Shown here: in pieces, positions 41,012 to 49,977 of the stretch | Layout: each line of letters starts with the position of its first letter | How positions within the stretch are numbered: the stretch's first letter is position 1 | NCBI GenBank assembly: GCA_002482545.1 | Contig: DLGF01000024.1 | Span: 34,137 to 98,136, forward strand | Direction of reading: 5' to 3' | Length of the DNA stretch: 64,000 nt | DNA from: Sporomusaceae bacterium UBA7701 | GTDB lineage: Bacteria; Bacillota; Negativicutes; Sporomusales; UBA7701 | The notes under the pieces: model-generated | Databases searched by the model: none | Told to the model about the DNA's origin: nothing | What the model saw: only the letters and a program-made list of their open reading frames with translations | Program-made: the position numbers and the translations under genes

Positions 41012-41863
41012 TTATATTCCGGAACCGTCCGTTTCATGCGTAGAGCATGAGGATATCAGGCGGAGGGCCAGTTGGGCGGAGATGGTAAACTCGCCCAGAC
41101 GCTCGGGGTAGCGGCCGGGGATGGCGTGAAAATCCGAGCCGCCGGTGACCAGCAGCCGGGTTTCGTCCGCCAGGGCCAAATAGTGTTGGATTTGGCGGGG
41201 AGTGTGCTCGGGATGATATACTTCGATTCCCCCAATTCCCAGCCGCACGATTTCCCGTACAAGCCGGTCGTCCCCTACCAGAGCCGGATGGGCCAGGACG
41301 GGGATTCCTCCTGCGGCTTGGATGAGCTTTATGATGTCCCGGGCCGGGATTTTGTAGTGCGGCAGATAGCCAGGCTTGTTTTTCTCCAGCAGCGCTTCGA
41401 AGACGGCGCTCACGGTCGGGAAGTAGCCTTTCTCCACAAGGGCGGCGGCGACGTGGGGACGTCCGACCGAAGCAGCGCCGCCGGCGATTTCAAGAACGCG
41501 GGAAAAACTGACCGGATATCCGAGCGCCGCCAGCTTGGCGGTCATCCGCTCGGCCCTGGTCAGCCGGTCCCGGGTGAGAAGCTCCAGTTGCCGCTGCAGT
41601 TCGGGGCGCAGCGGGTCGAAACCGTAGCCCAGGATATGCACCTCATTATCCGGAAAGTCGGCGGAAAACTCGATGCCGGAGAGAATCACCGGCTGGCCGG
41701 GCCGGGCCGGGGAAGAATTCTGAAGCCGCAGCAGGCCGTCCACCGTATCATGGTCGGTTATAGCGATATAGGCGAGGCCGGCGGCGGCCGCCCGCTCCAG
41801 AATGTCTTCCGGGGCCAGGCGGCCGTCGGAGGCCGTGGTGTGAATGTGAAGATCGGCAGTCAT
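41012..41863 (-). CDS. PHP-family phosphoesterase (YciV/RNase AM-like)
   Basis: The 283-aa protein has the PHP metal motifs: DLHIHTTASDGRLAPEDIL, AITDHDTVDG, GIEFSAD, HILGYGFD, PVLAHPAL and a final DFH in GGSDFHA. Relatives are 3',5'-nucleoside bisphosphate phosphatases or 5'-3' exonucleases (RNase AM/YciV). The start is ATG 41863, which overlaps the pepA stop (ATGA), so it is coupled to pepA. Longer frames run inside pepA. Confidence 0.9.
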   Translation of the reverse strand: MTADLHIHTTASDGRLAPEDILERAAAAGLAYIAITDHDTVDGLLRLQNSSPARPGQPVILSGIEFSADFPDNEVHILGYGFDPLRPELQRQLELLTRDRLTRAERMTAKLAALGYPVSFSRVLEIAGGAASVGRPHVAAALVEKGYFPTVSAVFEALLEKNKPGYLPHYKIPARDIIKLIQAAGGIPVLAHPALVGDDRLVREIVRLGIGGIEVYHPEHTPRQIQHYLALADETRLLVTGGSDFHAIPGRYPERLGEFTISAQLALRLISSCSTHETDGSGI

Positions 41864-43356
41864 TGCAGGCTGCTGACCACCTCTACCAGCGTACGGACTC
41901 CCACGCCGGTGGCGCCTTTTATCTGGCAGCCTTTCTCTTTTTCGGCGGTTACCGTCCCGGCGATATCGATATGCACCCATGGGGTGGCTTCCGCGAAATT
42001 GGCGAGGAATAAGGCGGCGGTCAGGGCGCCGGCCGGCCGGCCGCCGGTGTTTTTCATATCCGCGATGTCGCTCTTGATCTGTTCTTTATACTCGTCAAAA
42101 ATCGGCATTCGCCACATCTTCTCCCCGGTGGACCGGGCGGCGTCCAGCACCTGCCGGCACCATTCGGGATTATTGGTCATCACTCCGGACGTAAGGCGGC
42201 CCAGTGCGACCACAATCGCGCCGGTCAGGGTCGCCAGGTCAATCATGTGGGTTGCCCCGAGCCGCCGGGCGTAGGTAATGGCGTCCGCCAGGACCAGCCG
42301 CCCTTCCGCGTCGGTGCTGATGATCTCAATGGTTTTGCCGCTCATGGAGGTGATGACGTCTCCGGGACGGGAGGCGTGGCCGGAAGGCATGTTTTCCGTG
42401 CAGGGAACCACCGCCAGGACATTTACCGGGAGCTTGAGCTCGGCGATGGCCTGCATAGCCCCGAGGACGGTCGCCGCGCCGCCCATGTCATCGCGCATGT
42501 CCTGCATTCCTTCCGCCGGTTTGAGGGATATTCCGCCGCTGTCAAAGGTAATGCCTTTGCCGATCAGGGCAACCAGTCTGCTGTCGGCAGGATTTCCCGC
42601 GTGTTTCAGGAGGATGAGCTTCGGCGGTTCATCGCTGCCCTGGGCCACCGCCAGGAAGGTATTCATTTTGAGCTTTTCCAGATCGTTTTTTTCGAGAACC
42701 GTTAATTCCAGACCGGATTTTTCGGCGATCCGGGCGGCCTGCCAGGCCATTTTGGCCGGAGTCATCACATTGGCCGGATGATTGACCAGATCACGGGTCA
42801 AATTCACGCCGCGGGCGATGACTTCCCCTACGCGCAGGCCGGCTTGGACAGCTTCCGGCTGCAGGGAGCCGATGTTGACGAACAGGGTCTTCAAGTCGCC
42901 TGCGCCGGCTTGGTCGGTCTTGTAATCCAGGAAACGATAGCTGCCGAGAAGCGCGCCTTCGGCGATGGACTGGCCTGCTTTGCGGGGGTCCGGGCCGCCC
43001 TGTCCGGCAAGGACCGGAATGACCAGCCCCAGGGTTTTGGCGAAAATCTTCCGGGCGGCGCGCACCGCTTCACCGGCGCTGTCCCGCAAGCGGTCCAGCG
43101 AGAAGTCTTGCGGTTTGCCGAGGCCCAGCAGGATGACCTTGCTGGCCCCTCTCCCTGAAGAGACATGCAATACGGTGGTTGCGCCAAACTTGCCGGAATC
43201 GGTCTGACTGCGAAGGATGCCGGTTATCTGCTCCTCAAGGGCCCCGCCGATAATCTCGCCAGTCCTCGCCGGCACCTCTCCCTCCTCAAAAACGCCCACC
43301 GCCAGTGCGTCACAGCCGGCAGCGGTCATCGACCCGGTAATCAACTCGATCTTCAT
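41860..43356 (-). CDS. pepA: leucyl (cytosol) aminopeptidase PepA
   Basis: The 498-aa M17 peptidase has the metal- and bicarbonate-binding segments: GKGITFDSGGISLKP, DMGGAATVLGAM, and the family signature NTDAEGRLVLADA here as STDAEGRLVLADA. A C-terminal IDLATLTGA follows. Full length for the family. ATG 43356 follows GGGGTGAT. It removes N-terminal residues from peptides in the cytoplasm. Confidence 0.96.
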   Translation of the reverse strand: MKIELITGSMTAAGCDALAVGVFEEGEVPARTGEIIGGALEEQITGILRSQTDSGKFGATTVLHVSSGRGASKVILLGLGKPQDFSLDRLRDSAGEAVRAARKIFAKTLGLVIPVLAGQGGPDPRKAGQSIAEGALLGSYRFLDYKTDQAGAGDLKTLFVNIGSLQPEAVQAGLRVGEVIARGVNLTRDLVNHPANVMTPAKMAWQAARIAEKSGLELTVLEKNDLEKLKMNTFLAVAQGSDEPPKLILLKHAGNPADSRLVALIGKGITFDSGGISLKPAEGMQDMRDDMGGAATVLGAMQAIAELKLPVNVLAVVPCTENMPSGHASRPGDVITSMSGKTIEIISTDAEGRLVLADAITYARRLGATHMIDLATLTGAIVVALGRLTSGVMTNNPEWCRQVLDAARSTGEKMWRMPIFDEYKEQIKSDIADMKNTGGRPAGALTAALFLANFAEATPWVHIDIAGTVTAEKEKGCQIKGATGVGVRTLVEVVSSLQ

Positions 43357-43428
43357 GATATCACCCCTTGTATAGAATCCAGCTATGCTATTGTCTATTA
43401 TGGTATATATTGGCCAATCCAATAAAAA

Positions 43429-43453
43429 AACCTGTTCTGAAAAAGAACAGGTT
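43429..43453 (-). terminator. spoVS terminator
   Basis: AACCTGTTC (43429-43437) pairs with GAACAGGTT (43445-43453); on the minus strand TTTTTTATTGG follows. Confidence 0.88.
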
Positions 43454-43460
43454 AAGGAAT

Positions 43461-43721
43461 TTAGCGTGGTTCGACGATCAATTTAATGGCGGTCCGTTCT
43501 TCGCCGTCGATCAGGATGTCGGTAAACGCGGGTATGCAGATCAGATCGACACCGTGAGGAGCTACGAATCCTCTTGCAATGGCCACCGCTTTTACTGCTT
43601 GGTTAAGTGCCCCCGCGCCGATCGCCTGCATTTCGGCACCGCCGCGTTCTCTGAGCACTCCGGCTAATGCGCCTGCTACAGAGTTGGGATTGGACTTTGC
43701 TGATACCTTCAAGACCTCCAT
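43461..43721 (-). CDS. spoVS: stage V sporulation protein S
   Basis: The 86-aa protein is a typical SpoVS: MEVLKVSAKSNPNSVAGALAGVLRE ... GAGALNQAVKAVAIARGFV ... DLICIPAFTDI. SpoVS has an Alba-like fold and affects sporulation from stage V and cell division. GGGAGGG precedes ATG; the gene stands alone with its own terminator. With spoVK and spoIIIE it shows the host forms endospores. Confidence 0.96.
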   Translation of the reverse strand: MEVLKVSAKSNPNSVAGALAGVLRERGGAEMQAIGAGALNQAVKAVAIARGFVAPHGVDLICIPAFTDILIDGEERTAIKLIVEPR

Positions 43722-43871
43722 CTGTTTCAGTACCCTCCCCTAATTTGAGTTCAACGCGTAGAAAAATGTACAAGTCCTGCTGGTATCAGGTATTCGTGAT
43801 TCGGCAATAAATTCCTTTTTTCTACTCAGGAAAAGTTCAAATAATTGCGATTTCTTCCGAAAAAGTGTAAA

Positions 43872-44390
43872 TTATTTGTTGAAAACAAGAACCCGTCCGT
43901 CTTCGCGAATCCCGATCAATCCTTTCCCCGTGTACTGGTCTTTGATATTGGCCAGCATATTATCAATGACTTCTTCCTGAATCAGGAGGTCTTCCTCGAG
44001 GAGGGCGTCGTTGGCATCGGTGATCAGCCGGTTGTTGAGCGAGTCCCTGAGCAAGGTGATGACCAGCGCAATTTCCCCTTTGGACAGGGTCGGCACATCC
44101 CGGAGAATGGTCAACATGGCAACCCCGCCGCAGTCGCTCAAGTCTACGTCGGCCTTTGCGGCCTTGGTCTCCCGCAGCACATGGTAGGCGGCCAGGCTGT
44201 TGGTCAGGGTGGCTTTTAGCCGGGCGAATTCAGTCTCCGAGGGGATTGTGGAGAGCATGAAGGTAAGTTTGATTGTATGTTTGTCGGCATCGTAATTGAT
44301 GGTGCCGATCTCCGGATACCTGACCAAAATGGAGATAAGTAAGTTGACACCGTCGGAGACCCGGTCGTCATTTTGCTGAAACTTCGGCAT
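43872..44390 (-). CDS. hypothetical protein, about 172 aa
   Basis: The product (MPKFQQNDDRVSDGVNLLISILVRYPEIGTINYD ...) has a beta-rich first half with a stretch like KLTFMLSTIPSETEFARLKATL and a helical second half (TLSKGEIALVITLLRDSLNNRLITDANDALLEEDLLIQEEVIDNML). There is no signal or membrane segment. It sits between spoVS and rny. I do not recognise the family. ATG 44390 is preferred over 44402 for the GGTGAA before it. Confidence 0.6.
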   Translation of the reverse strand: MPKFQQNDDRVSDGVNLLISILVRYPEIGTINYDADKHTIKLTFMLSTIPSETEFARLKATLTNSLAAYHVLRETKAAKADVDLSDCGGVAMLTILRDVPTLSKGEIALVITLLRDSLNNRLITDANDALLEEDLLIQEEVIDNMLANIKDQYTGKGLIGIREDGRVLVFNK

Positions 44391-44495
44391 TCCATTCACC
44401 ATCCGTAATTAGAAATAAAGAGCTAGTTTAAATAAGTCTTTTACCTATTCTCTGATAGCGGCCATAATTCCTGCCTAAGCCTAATTGGCAAAATA

Positions 44496-44520
44496 AAACG
44501 GCCTGCTAACAGGCCGTTTT
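44496..44520 (-). terminator. rny terminator
   Basis: AAAACGGCCTG (44496-44506) pairs with 44510-44520; on the minus strand TTTTATTTTGCC follows, 14 bp past the rny stop. Confidence 0.88.
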
Positions 44521-44533
44521 GTCGTCGTGGTCT

Positions 44534-46072
44534 TTATTTGGCGAAATCGACTGCACGGGTTTCGCGAATAACCGTCACCTTGATTTGACCGGGATATTCC
44601 AGCTCATTCTCGATCTTCTTGACAATGTCGCGGACAAGGCGAACTGCCGACAGATCGTCGATCTTATCCGGTTTGACGATGATGCGGACTTCCCGTCCAG
44701 CTTGAATCGCAAAGGATTTTTCGACTCCCTCGAAAGAGTCGGCGATTTCTTCCAATCGTGTGAGTCGCTTGAGGTAACTTTCCAGTGTTTCTCTGCGGGC
44801 ACCGGGCCGAGCGGCGGATACGGCGTCGGCGGCTGCCACCAGTACGGCCTGGATGGTTTTGGGATCTTCATCGCCGTGGTGGGCGCCGATGGCGTTGACA
44901 ACCTCGGCGGATTCACGATATTTCTTGGCGAGGTCAGCGCCGATGGTCACATGCGGCCCTTCCACTTCGTGATCGACCGCCTTGCCGATGTCGTGGAGGA
45001 GGCCGGCCCGCTTGGCGAGCATCGTGTCCACACCCAGTTCAGCGGCCATGACTCCGGCTAGATGAGCTACTTCGATCGAATGCTTAAGTACATTTTGACC
45101 GTAGCTGGTACGATACTTGAGACGGCCAAGCAGTTTGATGATTTCGGGATGCAGGCCGTGAACGCCTGTCTCGAAGGTAGCCTGCTCGCCGGCTTCTTTG
45201 ATCTTTTGCTCCACTTCTTTTTGGGCTTTCTCCACCATTTCCTCGATGCGGGCTGGGTGGATGCGGCCGTCGGAAATGAGCTTTTCCAGGGCGATTCTCG
45301 CCACTTCCCGGCGAACCGGGTCGAAGCCGGACAAAATGACGGCTTCCGGTGTGTCGTCAATGATCAGATCAATGCCGGTAAGGGTTTCCAGCGTCCGGAT
45401 GTTGCGTCCTTCGCGGCCGATGATGCGGCCCTTCATTTCGTCGTTGGGCAACGCCACCACCGACACCGTTGTCTCGGCAACATGGTCCGCCGCACATCGC
45501 TGAATCGCCAGCGATATGATTTCACGCGCCCGCTTATCGGCCTCTTCCTTGGCTTGCTGCTCCAGTTCCTTGATTAACATGGCGGTTTCGTGTTTGATTT
45601 CTTCCTGCACATTGGCCAGGAGCAAGTTGCGGGCTTCGTCTGAAGAAAGTCCGGAAAGCCGTTCGAGTTCCGTCAGTTGCTTGGCATAGAGCTCATGGAT
45701 TTTTTCCTGGCTTTTATCAAGATCGGCTTCTTTGCGGCTGAGAATTTCTTCCTTTTTCTCCAGCGAGTCGATTTTGCGGTCCAGGTTTTCCTCTTTTTGC
45801 ATCAGACGGCGTTCCAGCCGCTGCAGCTCTGAGCGACGCTCCTTGATTTCACGGTCCAGTTCGATCCGGAGCTTATGAATCTCCTCTTTGGCTTCGACCA
45901 AGGCCTCTTTCTTCTTGGATTCGCCTGATTTCTGCGCATCCTCAAGAATCCTCCTGGCCGCTTCTTCCGCCGTGGCTACTTTGGATTCGGCGATATTCTT
46001 CCGCACGAAATAGCCGCCGGCGATGCCGACGAGACCCACGATGACCGCGGTTAAAATTAGTTCTAGAACGAT
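44534..46072 (-). CDS. rny: ribonuclease Y, probable ATC start
   Basis: RNase Y is the membrane-bound endonuclease that starts mRNA decay. Visible are the N-terminal span, a long coiled coil (about residues 30-190), a KH domain ([20 protein letters not shown]) and an HD domain ([13 protein letters not shown] ... [12 protein letters not shown]). The first canonical in-frame start, GTG at 46039, would cut the membrane anchor to nine residues. A perfect AAAGGAGGTG stands upstream, and the codon placed correctly after it is ATC at 46072. This restores (M)[19 protein letters not shown]. An in-frame TAA lies two codons before, so ATC (512 aa) is the best start. Confidence 0.9.
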   Translation of the reverse strand: MVLELILTAVIVGLVGIAGGYFVRKNIAESKVATAEEAARRILEDAQKSGESKKKEALVEAKEEIHKLRIELDREIKERRSELQRLERRLMQKEENLDRKIDSLEKKEEILSRKEADLDKSQEKIHELYAKQLTELERLSGLSSDEARNLLLANVQEEIKHETAMLIKELEQQAKEEADKRAREIISLAIQRCAADHVAETTVSVVALPNDEMKGRIIGREGRNIRTLETLTGIDLIIDDTPEAVILSGFDPVRREVARIALEKLISDGRIHPARIEEMVEKAQKEVEQKIKEAGEQATFETGVHGLHPEIIKLLGRLKYRTSYGQNVLKHSIEVAHLAGVMAAELGVDTMLAKRAGLLHDIGKAVDHEVEGPHVTIGADLAKKYRESAEVVNAIGAHHGDEDPKTIQAVLVAAADAVSAARPGARRETLESYLKRLTRLEEIADSFEGVEKSFAIQAGREVRIIVKPDKIDDLSAVRLVRDIVKKIENELEYPGQIKVTVIRETRAVDFAK

Positions 46073-46106
46073 ATGTTACACCTCCTTTGTCCTGCATAAT
46101 AGGGTA

Positions 46107-46128
46107 AAGCCGAGTATTCACTCGGCTT
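46107..46128 (-). repeat. hairpin between recX and rny
   Basis: AAGCCGAG and CTCGGCTT pair with a 6-nt loop, about 35 bp before rny. No T run follows on the minus strand, so it may be a leader hairpin or a weak recX terminator. The rest of 46130-46258 is AT-rich and may hold the rny promoter. Confidence 0.4.
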
Positions 46129-46258
46129 CAAACTGTTACCACCGATTGCTCTCTCTGCATTGCATAACTATCATAATAACACGATTGGCCAATTTAATTG
46201 TAAATGTTTTTCAAAGTAGTGTCAAGTTGACAAAACATGAATGTGCACATCCCAGATA

Positions 46259-46723
46259 CTAAAAGTTTTCATAATGGCATAGTTCCGCAAGGATTTTGCG
46301 GACGGTTTCGCCGCCAAAGCCGCGGCCGCCCAAAAAACGCGCCACTTTAGCCGCATCGGCGGCGGTTATTGTCTTGAACTTCCGTTTGACAAGCGCTTGA
46401 GCGCGGGCATAGTCGCTCCCGCGGTCGTATTCCGCCAGAGCTTCGGCAACGATCCTTCCCGGGATTCCCCTCCGCTTGAGCCGTTCGGCCACCCCGTGGA
46501 CGCCATACTGAGCGCCGGCGGCGAATTTTTCGAGGAGACGGCGGCAAAGCGCAGTATCATCCAGATAGCCGCGCTCCTGCAAACGGGCGACAGCCGCATC
46601 GACGTCCGCCGCCGGATAGTTTTTCGCCATGAGTTTCAAGCGGAGCTCCTTTTCGCTATAGTCCCGAACCGCCAGCATTTTCACGGCCGCCGGAAGACAG
46701 TTGCTATTCGGCGTCGGGAGCAT
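46259..46723 (-). CDS. recX: regulatory protein RecX
   Basis: The protein (about 154 aa from ATG 46723) has the three-helix repeats of Rec[46 protein letters not shown] and [23 protein letters not shown]. It binds RecA filaments and limits recombinase activity. It overlaps the recA 3' end by about 20 bp, so it is in the recA transcript. The exact start is uncertain (46750, 46723 or 46678). Confidence 0.92.
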   Translation of the reverse strand: MLPTPNSNCLPAAVKMLAVRDYSEKELRLKLMAKNYPAADVDAAVARLQERGYLDDTALCRRLLEKFAAGAQYGVHGVAERLKRRGIPGRIVAEALAEYDRGSDYARAQALVKRKFKTITAADAAKVARFLGGRGFGGETVRKILAELCHYENF

Positions 46724-47744
46724 CTTCAACTGTAGCGCTGCTGCTGGCAATCTTTACGACTCCCGCCAGCAACGTCTCCCTGATTTTTCCCTCGATCTCA
46801 CCGGCGATAACCGGATTCTCCTTGAAGAATTCCTTGACATTCTCCCGGCCCTGTCCGAGACGGTGTTCGCCGTAGGAATACCAGGCTCCGCTCTTGGTGA
46901 TGATCTCCATCTCGGTGCCCATATCGACAATACTGCCTTCACGGGAGATGCCTTCGCCGTACATGATGTCAAAATCGGCCTGCTTAAAGGGAGGAGCCAC
47001 CTTGTTCTTGACCACCTTGACCTTGGTGCGGGTGCCGACCACATCGTTGCCTTGCTTGATGCTTTCGCTTTTCCGGACTTCCAGCCGGACGGAAGAGTAG
47101 AATTTGAGCGCCCGTCCGCCGGTGGTGGTTTCCGGATTTCCGAACATGACCCCTACCTTTTCCCGGATCTGGTTGATGAAGATCGCCGAGGTGCGGGATT
47201 TGCTGATAATGCCGGTCAGTTTCCGCATAGCCTGGGACATGAGGCGGGCCTGAAGGCCGACATGGGAGTCGCCCATTTCGCCTTCGATCTCGGCCTTGGG
47301 AACGAGGGCGGCGACGGAGTCGACGACAACAACGTCAATCGCTCCGCTGCGGACGAGGGCGTCGGCAATCTCCAGCGCCTGCTCGCCGTAGTCGGGCTGG
47401 GAGATGAGCAAATTGTCGATATCCACGCCGAGCTTTCGGGCATAGACGGGGTCAAGGGCGTGTTCGGCGTCGATAAACGCCGCGATGCCTCCCGCCTTCT
47501 GCGCCTCGGCGATAATATGCAGCGCGACGGTGGTCTTGCCTGATGACTCGGGGCCGTATATCTCGATAACCCTGCCTCTGGGAATGCCGCCAACGCCGAG
47601 AGCGATATCCAGGGCCAGCGCACCGGTGGGGATAACTTCGACGTTCATTTTGGCCGCAGCCTCACCCATCTTCATGATCGAGCCCTTGCCGAAATCCTTC
47701 TCGATCTGGCGCATGGCGTTTTCCAGTGCTTTCAGTTTATCCAT
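46704..47744 (-). CDS. recA: recombinase RecA
   Basis: The 346-aa protein has Walker A GPESSGKT, the conserved [12 protein letters not shown], Walker [11 protein letters not shown], loop L1/L2 regions ([40 protein letters not shown]) and an acidic tail. It forms filaments on ssDNA for repair and triggers LexA cleavage. A LexA box lies 37 bp upstream. Confidence 0.99.
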   Translation of the reverse strand: MDKLKALENAMRQIEKDFGKGSIMKMGEAAAKMNVEVIPTGALALDIALGVGGIPRGRVIEIYGPESSGKTTVALHIIAEAQKAGGIAAFIDAEHALDPVYARKLGVDIDNLLISQPDYGEQALEIADALVRSGAIDVVVVDSVAALVPKAEIEGEMGDSHVGLQARLMSQAMRKLTGIISKSRTSAIFINQIREKVGVMFGNPETTTGGRALKFYSSVRLEVRKSESIKQGNDVVGTRTKVKVVKNKVAPPFKQADFDIMYGEGISREGSIVDMGTEMEIITKSGAWYSYGEHRLGQGRENVKEFFKENPVIAGEIEGKIRETLLAGVVKIASSSATVEDAPDAE

Positions 47745-47780
47745 GGTTGTCCTCCCCCATTCATTCTAGCCTCATTTTAC

Positions 47781-47794
47781 CAAACACGCGTTCG
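47781..47794. promoter_or_regulatory. LexA box of recA
   Basis: CAAACACGCGTTCG (minus strand CGAACGCGTGTTTG) has the CGAAC-N4-GTTTG form of the Bacillus/Clostridium LexA site, 37 bp before the recA start codon. Confidence 0.8.
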
Positions 47795-47887
47795 GTTTGT
47801 CAATAAAAAAATCTCTGCCAGCAGGAATTATTTGGAATTAATAGAATAATTAAAATAGTCAATTACTTTTTAAGGAGGTACCCGGCT

Positions 47888-48100
47888 TTGAAGGAAAAAA
47901 TCCATCCCCAGTATCACGAAGCTACTGTCACCTGCGCGTGCGGCAGCAGTTTCGTGACCGGCTCGACGAAGAAAACACTGAAGGTGGATGTGTGTTCGAA
48001 GTGCCACCCCTTTTTTACCGGGGTGCAAAAAGTGGTGGATACCACCGGACGGTTGGAGCGGTTCAACCGGAAATACGGCTTGGACAAATTGGAGGGCTGA
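47888..48100 (+). CDS. rpmE: 50S ribosomal protein L31, zinc-binding type
   Basis: The 70-aa protein [27 protein letters not shown]...[16 protein letters not shown] has the four Cys (CAC and CSKC) of the zinc form of L31. TTG 47888 follows AAGGAGG. It is divergent from recA. The stop codon lies inside a terminator hairpin that is repeated 228 bp downstream. Confidence 0.97.
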   Translation: MKEKIHPQYHEATVTCACGSSFVTGSTKKTLKVDVCSKCHPFFTGVQKVVDTTGRLERFNRKYGLDKLEG

Positions 48101-48346
48101 CAGCCCTCTTTGTTATTAAAGGCAACCCAAGGCCGCGCAAAAGTTCCAGTTGCGGGTTCTTTCAATATGTATGCCTATTGTGCGGACCGCCCCCGGAAAA
48201 GAGCACTAGCCGGAAGATGTTTATTATAAGCGTAGGTAAGCGGCAGCGTCGGAGCGTTAATAAGCATTAAGCAATTGGCTCGTACGCAAGAGCACGGCCT
48301 TTTCTCGTCATATCTCTGGGAGGGCTGACAGCCCTCTTGGTTATTA
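48091..48346 (+). repeat. duplicated rpmE terminator flanking a 200-bp insert
   Basis: A 28-bp segment with the stem GAGGGCTG/CAGCCCTC occurs at 48091-48118 and 48319-48346 with one mismatch. The first copy contains the last rpmE codons and stop. The 200 bp between has no gene and contains CGTACGCAAG, also present in the repeat element at 62.3 kb. It could be an inserted non-coding element or a small RNA with its own terminator copy. Confidence 0.55.
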
Positions 48347-48352
48347 CGGCGA

Positions 48353-48382
48353 AGCAGCCTGACGCATTTTCGTCAGGCTGCT
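48353..48382. terminator. terminator after the DEAD-box gene
   Basis: AGCAGCCTGACG (48353-48364) pairs with 48371-48382 with a 6-nt loop, just past the helicase stop on the minus strand. Confidence 0.75.
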
Positions 48383-48387
48383 TGTAG

Positions 48388-49965
48388 TTAACGGGCTTTG
48401 GCCGGCTCCACGTGGATTTTATAGCCTTTGAGACTGTTCTTATGCATAACCGAGATCACCCGTTCGGCAACATCTTCCGGAACTTCCACGAAAGTAAATT
48501 TCTCGTAGATATTGATCACCCCGATGATGTTGCCGGGAATCCCGGCTTCGTCCGCAAAAGTCCGAACAATATCCTCCGGGCGGATCTTCTGGGTCCGGCC
48601 GATGTTGATGAACAGCCGCACCATCCCCGACTCGGCGCCGGTATTGCCGAAGGTCGGTTTTTCCTCCGCCTTTTCCTTGTAGCCCTCATGCATAAGCTTG
48701 AGCGCAGCGGCCGCAATGTCCAGCGCATCATATTCTCCCGCCAGGTCGGCGACGATGGGATGGTAATCGGCAAAACTGCTTTGCTCAATCGTCCTGGCCA
48801 GACGGCTTTTAATGACGTCGCGCTGACGCTCCAGAATGTCGGCGGACGAGGGCAGTTGGCTGCGGATGATCCGGGATTTGATGAGTTTTTCGATGAGCTT
48901 GAGCTGGCGGTATTCGCGCGGCTGGATGAAGGTGATGGCGATGCCTTTCCTGCCGGCCCGGCCCGTTCTGCCGATCCGGTGAACGTAAGTCTCGGGGTCT
49001 TGGGGTATGTCGTAGTTGATTACATGGGTGACATTTTCGATATCCAGTCCCCGGGCGGCCACATCGGTGGCTACCAGAATTTCCAGGCTGCCGTCGCGGA
49101 ATTTCTTCATCACCCGGTCGCGCTGGGCCTGGCTCAGGTCGCCGTGCAGCCCGTCGGCCATGTAGCCTCTGGCCTGGAGCGAGGCAACCAGTTCGTCGAC
49201 GCCTTTTTTGGTCCGGCAAAAGATAATGACCTTATCATTGGTTTCCACGTCCAGAACGCGGCAAAGGCCTTCCAGCTTGTCACGGGTTTCGTAATAGAAT
49301 TGATCGGTCAGCGGCACGGTGACCTGTTCGCGGCTCACCGCGATTTCAACGGGGTCTTGCATGTATTTCGCCGCCAGGGCCCGGATGGGCTCCGGCATGG
49401 TGGCCGAAAAGAGCAGCGTCTGCCGGACGGTCGGAACGCTTTGCAAAATAGCCTCGATGTCGTCGATGAAGCCCATGTCCAGCATTTCGTCCGCCTCATC
49501 GAGAACGATGGTCTTGACGTCGCTCAGGCGGATGGTTTTGCGGCGGATGTGGTCCAGCAGGCGGCCGGGAGTGCCGATTACGACCTGAACGCCGAATTTC
49601 AGCGCCCGGATCTGCCGGTCGATCGCCTGCCCGCCATAGACCGGCAGCGTTTTGACGCGCTTGGATTTTCCGATCTTGGCCAGTTCCTCGGAGACCTGAA
49701 CCGCAAGTTCACGGGTAGGCGTCAGGACCAGGGCCTGAATATTGCGGCTCTCCGGCATTTTCTCCATGATGGGGATGCCGAAGGCCGCCGTCTTGCCGGT
49801 GCCCGTCTGAGCTTGGCCGATAACGTCCCGTCCTTCAAGGACGATGGGAATGGTCTTGGCCTGAATGGGGGACGGTTCTTCAAACCCCATTTCCGCTATG
49901 GCGGAAAGAACTTTTTTACTGAGGGCAAGGTTGCCAAAAAAACCGGGATCGTTGCTAGCTTTCAA
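48388..49965 (-). CDS. DEAD-box RNA helicase with DbpA-type RNA-binding domain
   Basis: The 525-aa protein has the helicase motifs AQTGTGKT (I), PTRELAVQ (Ia), TPGRL (Ib), VLDEADEMLDMG (II), SAT (III), ARGLDIENVTHVINYD (V) and HRIGRTGRAG (VI). The C-terminal about 75 residues are a DbpA RNA-binding domain (MVRLFINIGRTQKIRPEDIVRTFADEAGI). This is the DeaD/CsdA-YxiN group, involved in ribosome assembly, RNA decay and cold adaptation. TTG 49965 follows AGGAGG. Confidence 0.95.
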   Translation of the reverse strand: MKASNDPGFFGNLALSKKVLSAIAEMGFEEPSPIQAKTIPIVLEGRDVIGQAQTGTGKTAAFGIPIMEKMPESRNIQALVLTPTRELAVQVSEELAKIGKSKRVKTLPVYGGQAIDRQIRALKFGVQVVIGTPGRLLDHIRRKTIRLSDVKTIVLDEADEMLDMGFIDDIEAILQSVPTVRQTLLFSATMPEPIRALAAKYMQDPVEIAVSREQVTVPLTDQFYYETRDKLEGLCRVLDVETNDKVIIFCRTKKGVDELVASLQARGYMADGLHGDLSQAQRDRVMKKFRDGSLEILVATDVAARGLDIENVTHVINYDIPQDPETYVHRIGRTGRAGRKGIAITFIQPREYRQLKLIEKLIKSRIIRSQLPSSADILERQRDVIKSRLARTIEQSSFADYHPIVADLAGEYDALDIAAAALKLMHEGYKEKAEEKPTFGNTGAESGMVRLFINIGRTQKIRPEDIVRTFADEAGIPGNIIGVINIYEKFTFVEVPEDVAERVISVMHKNSLKGYKIHVEPAKAR

Positions 49966-49977
49966 AGATGGTTCCTC

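Noticed and set aside
48119..48318. tRNA-like or CRISPR-like sequence after rpmE
   Set aside because: No cloverleaf, no regular repeats; only the duplicated terminator is clear.
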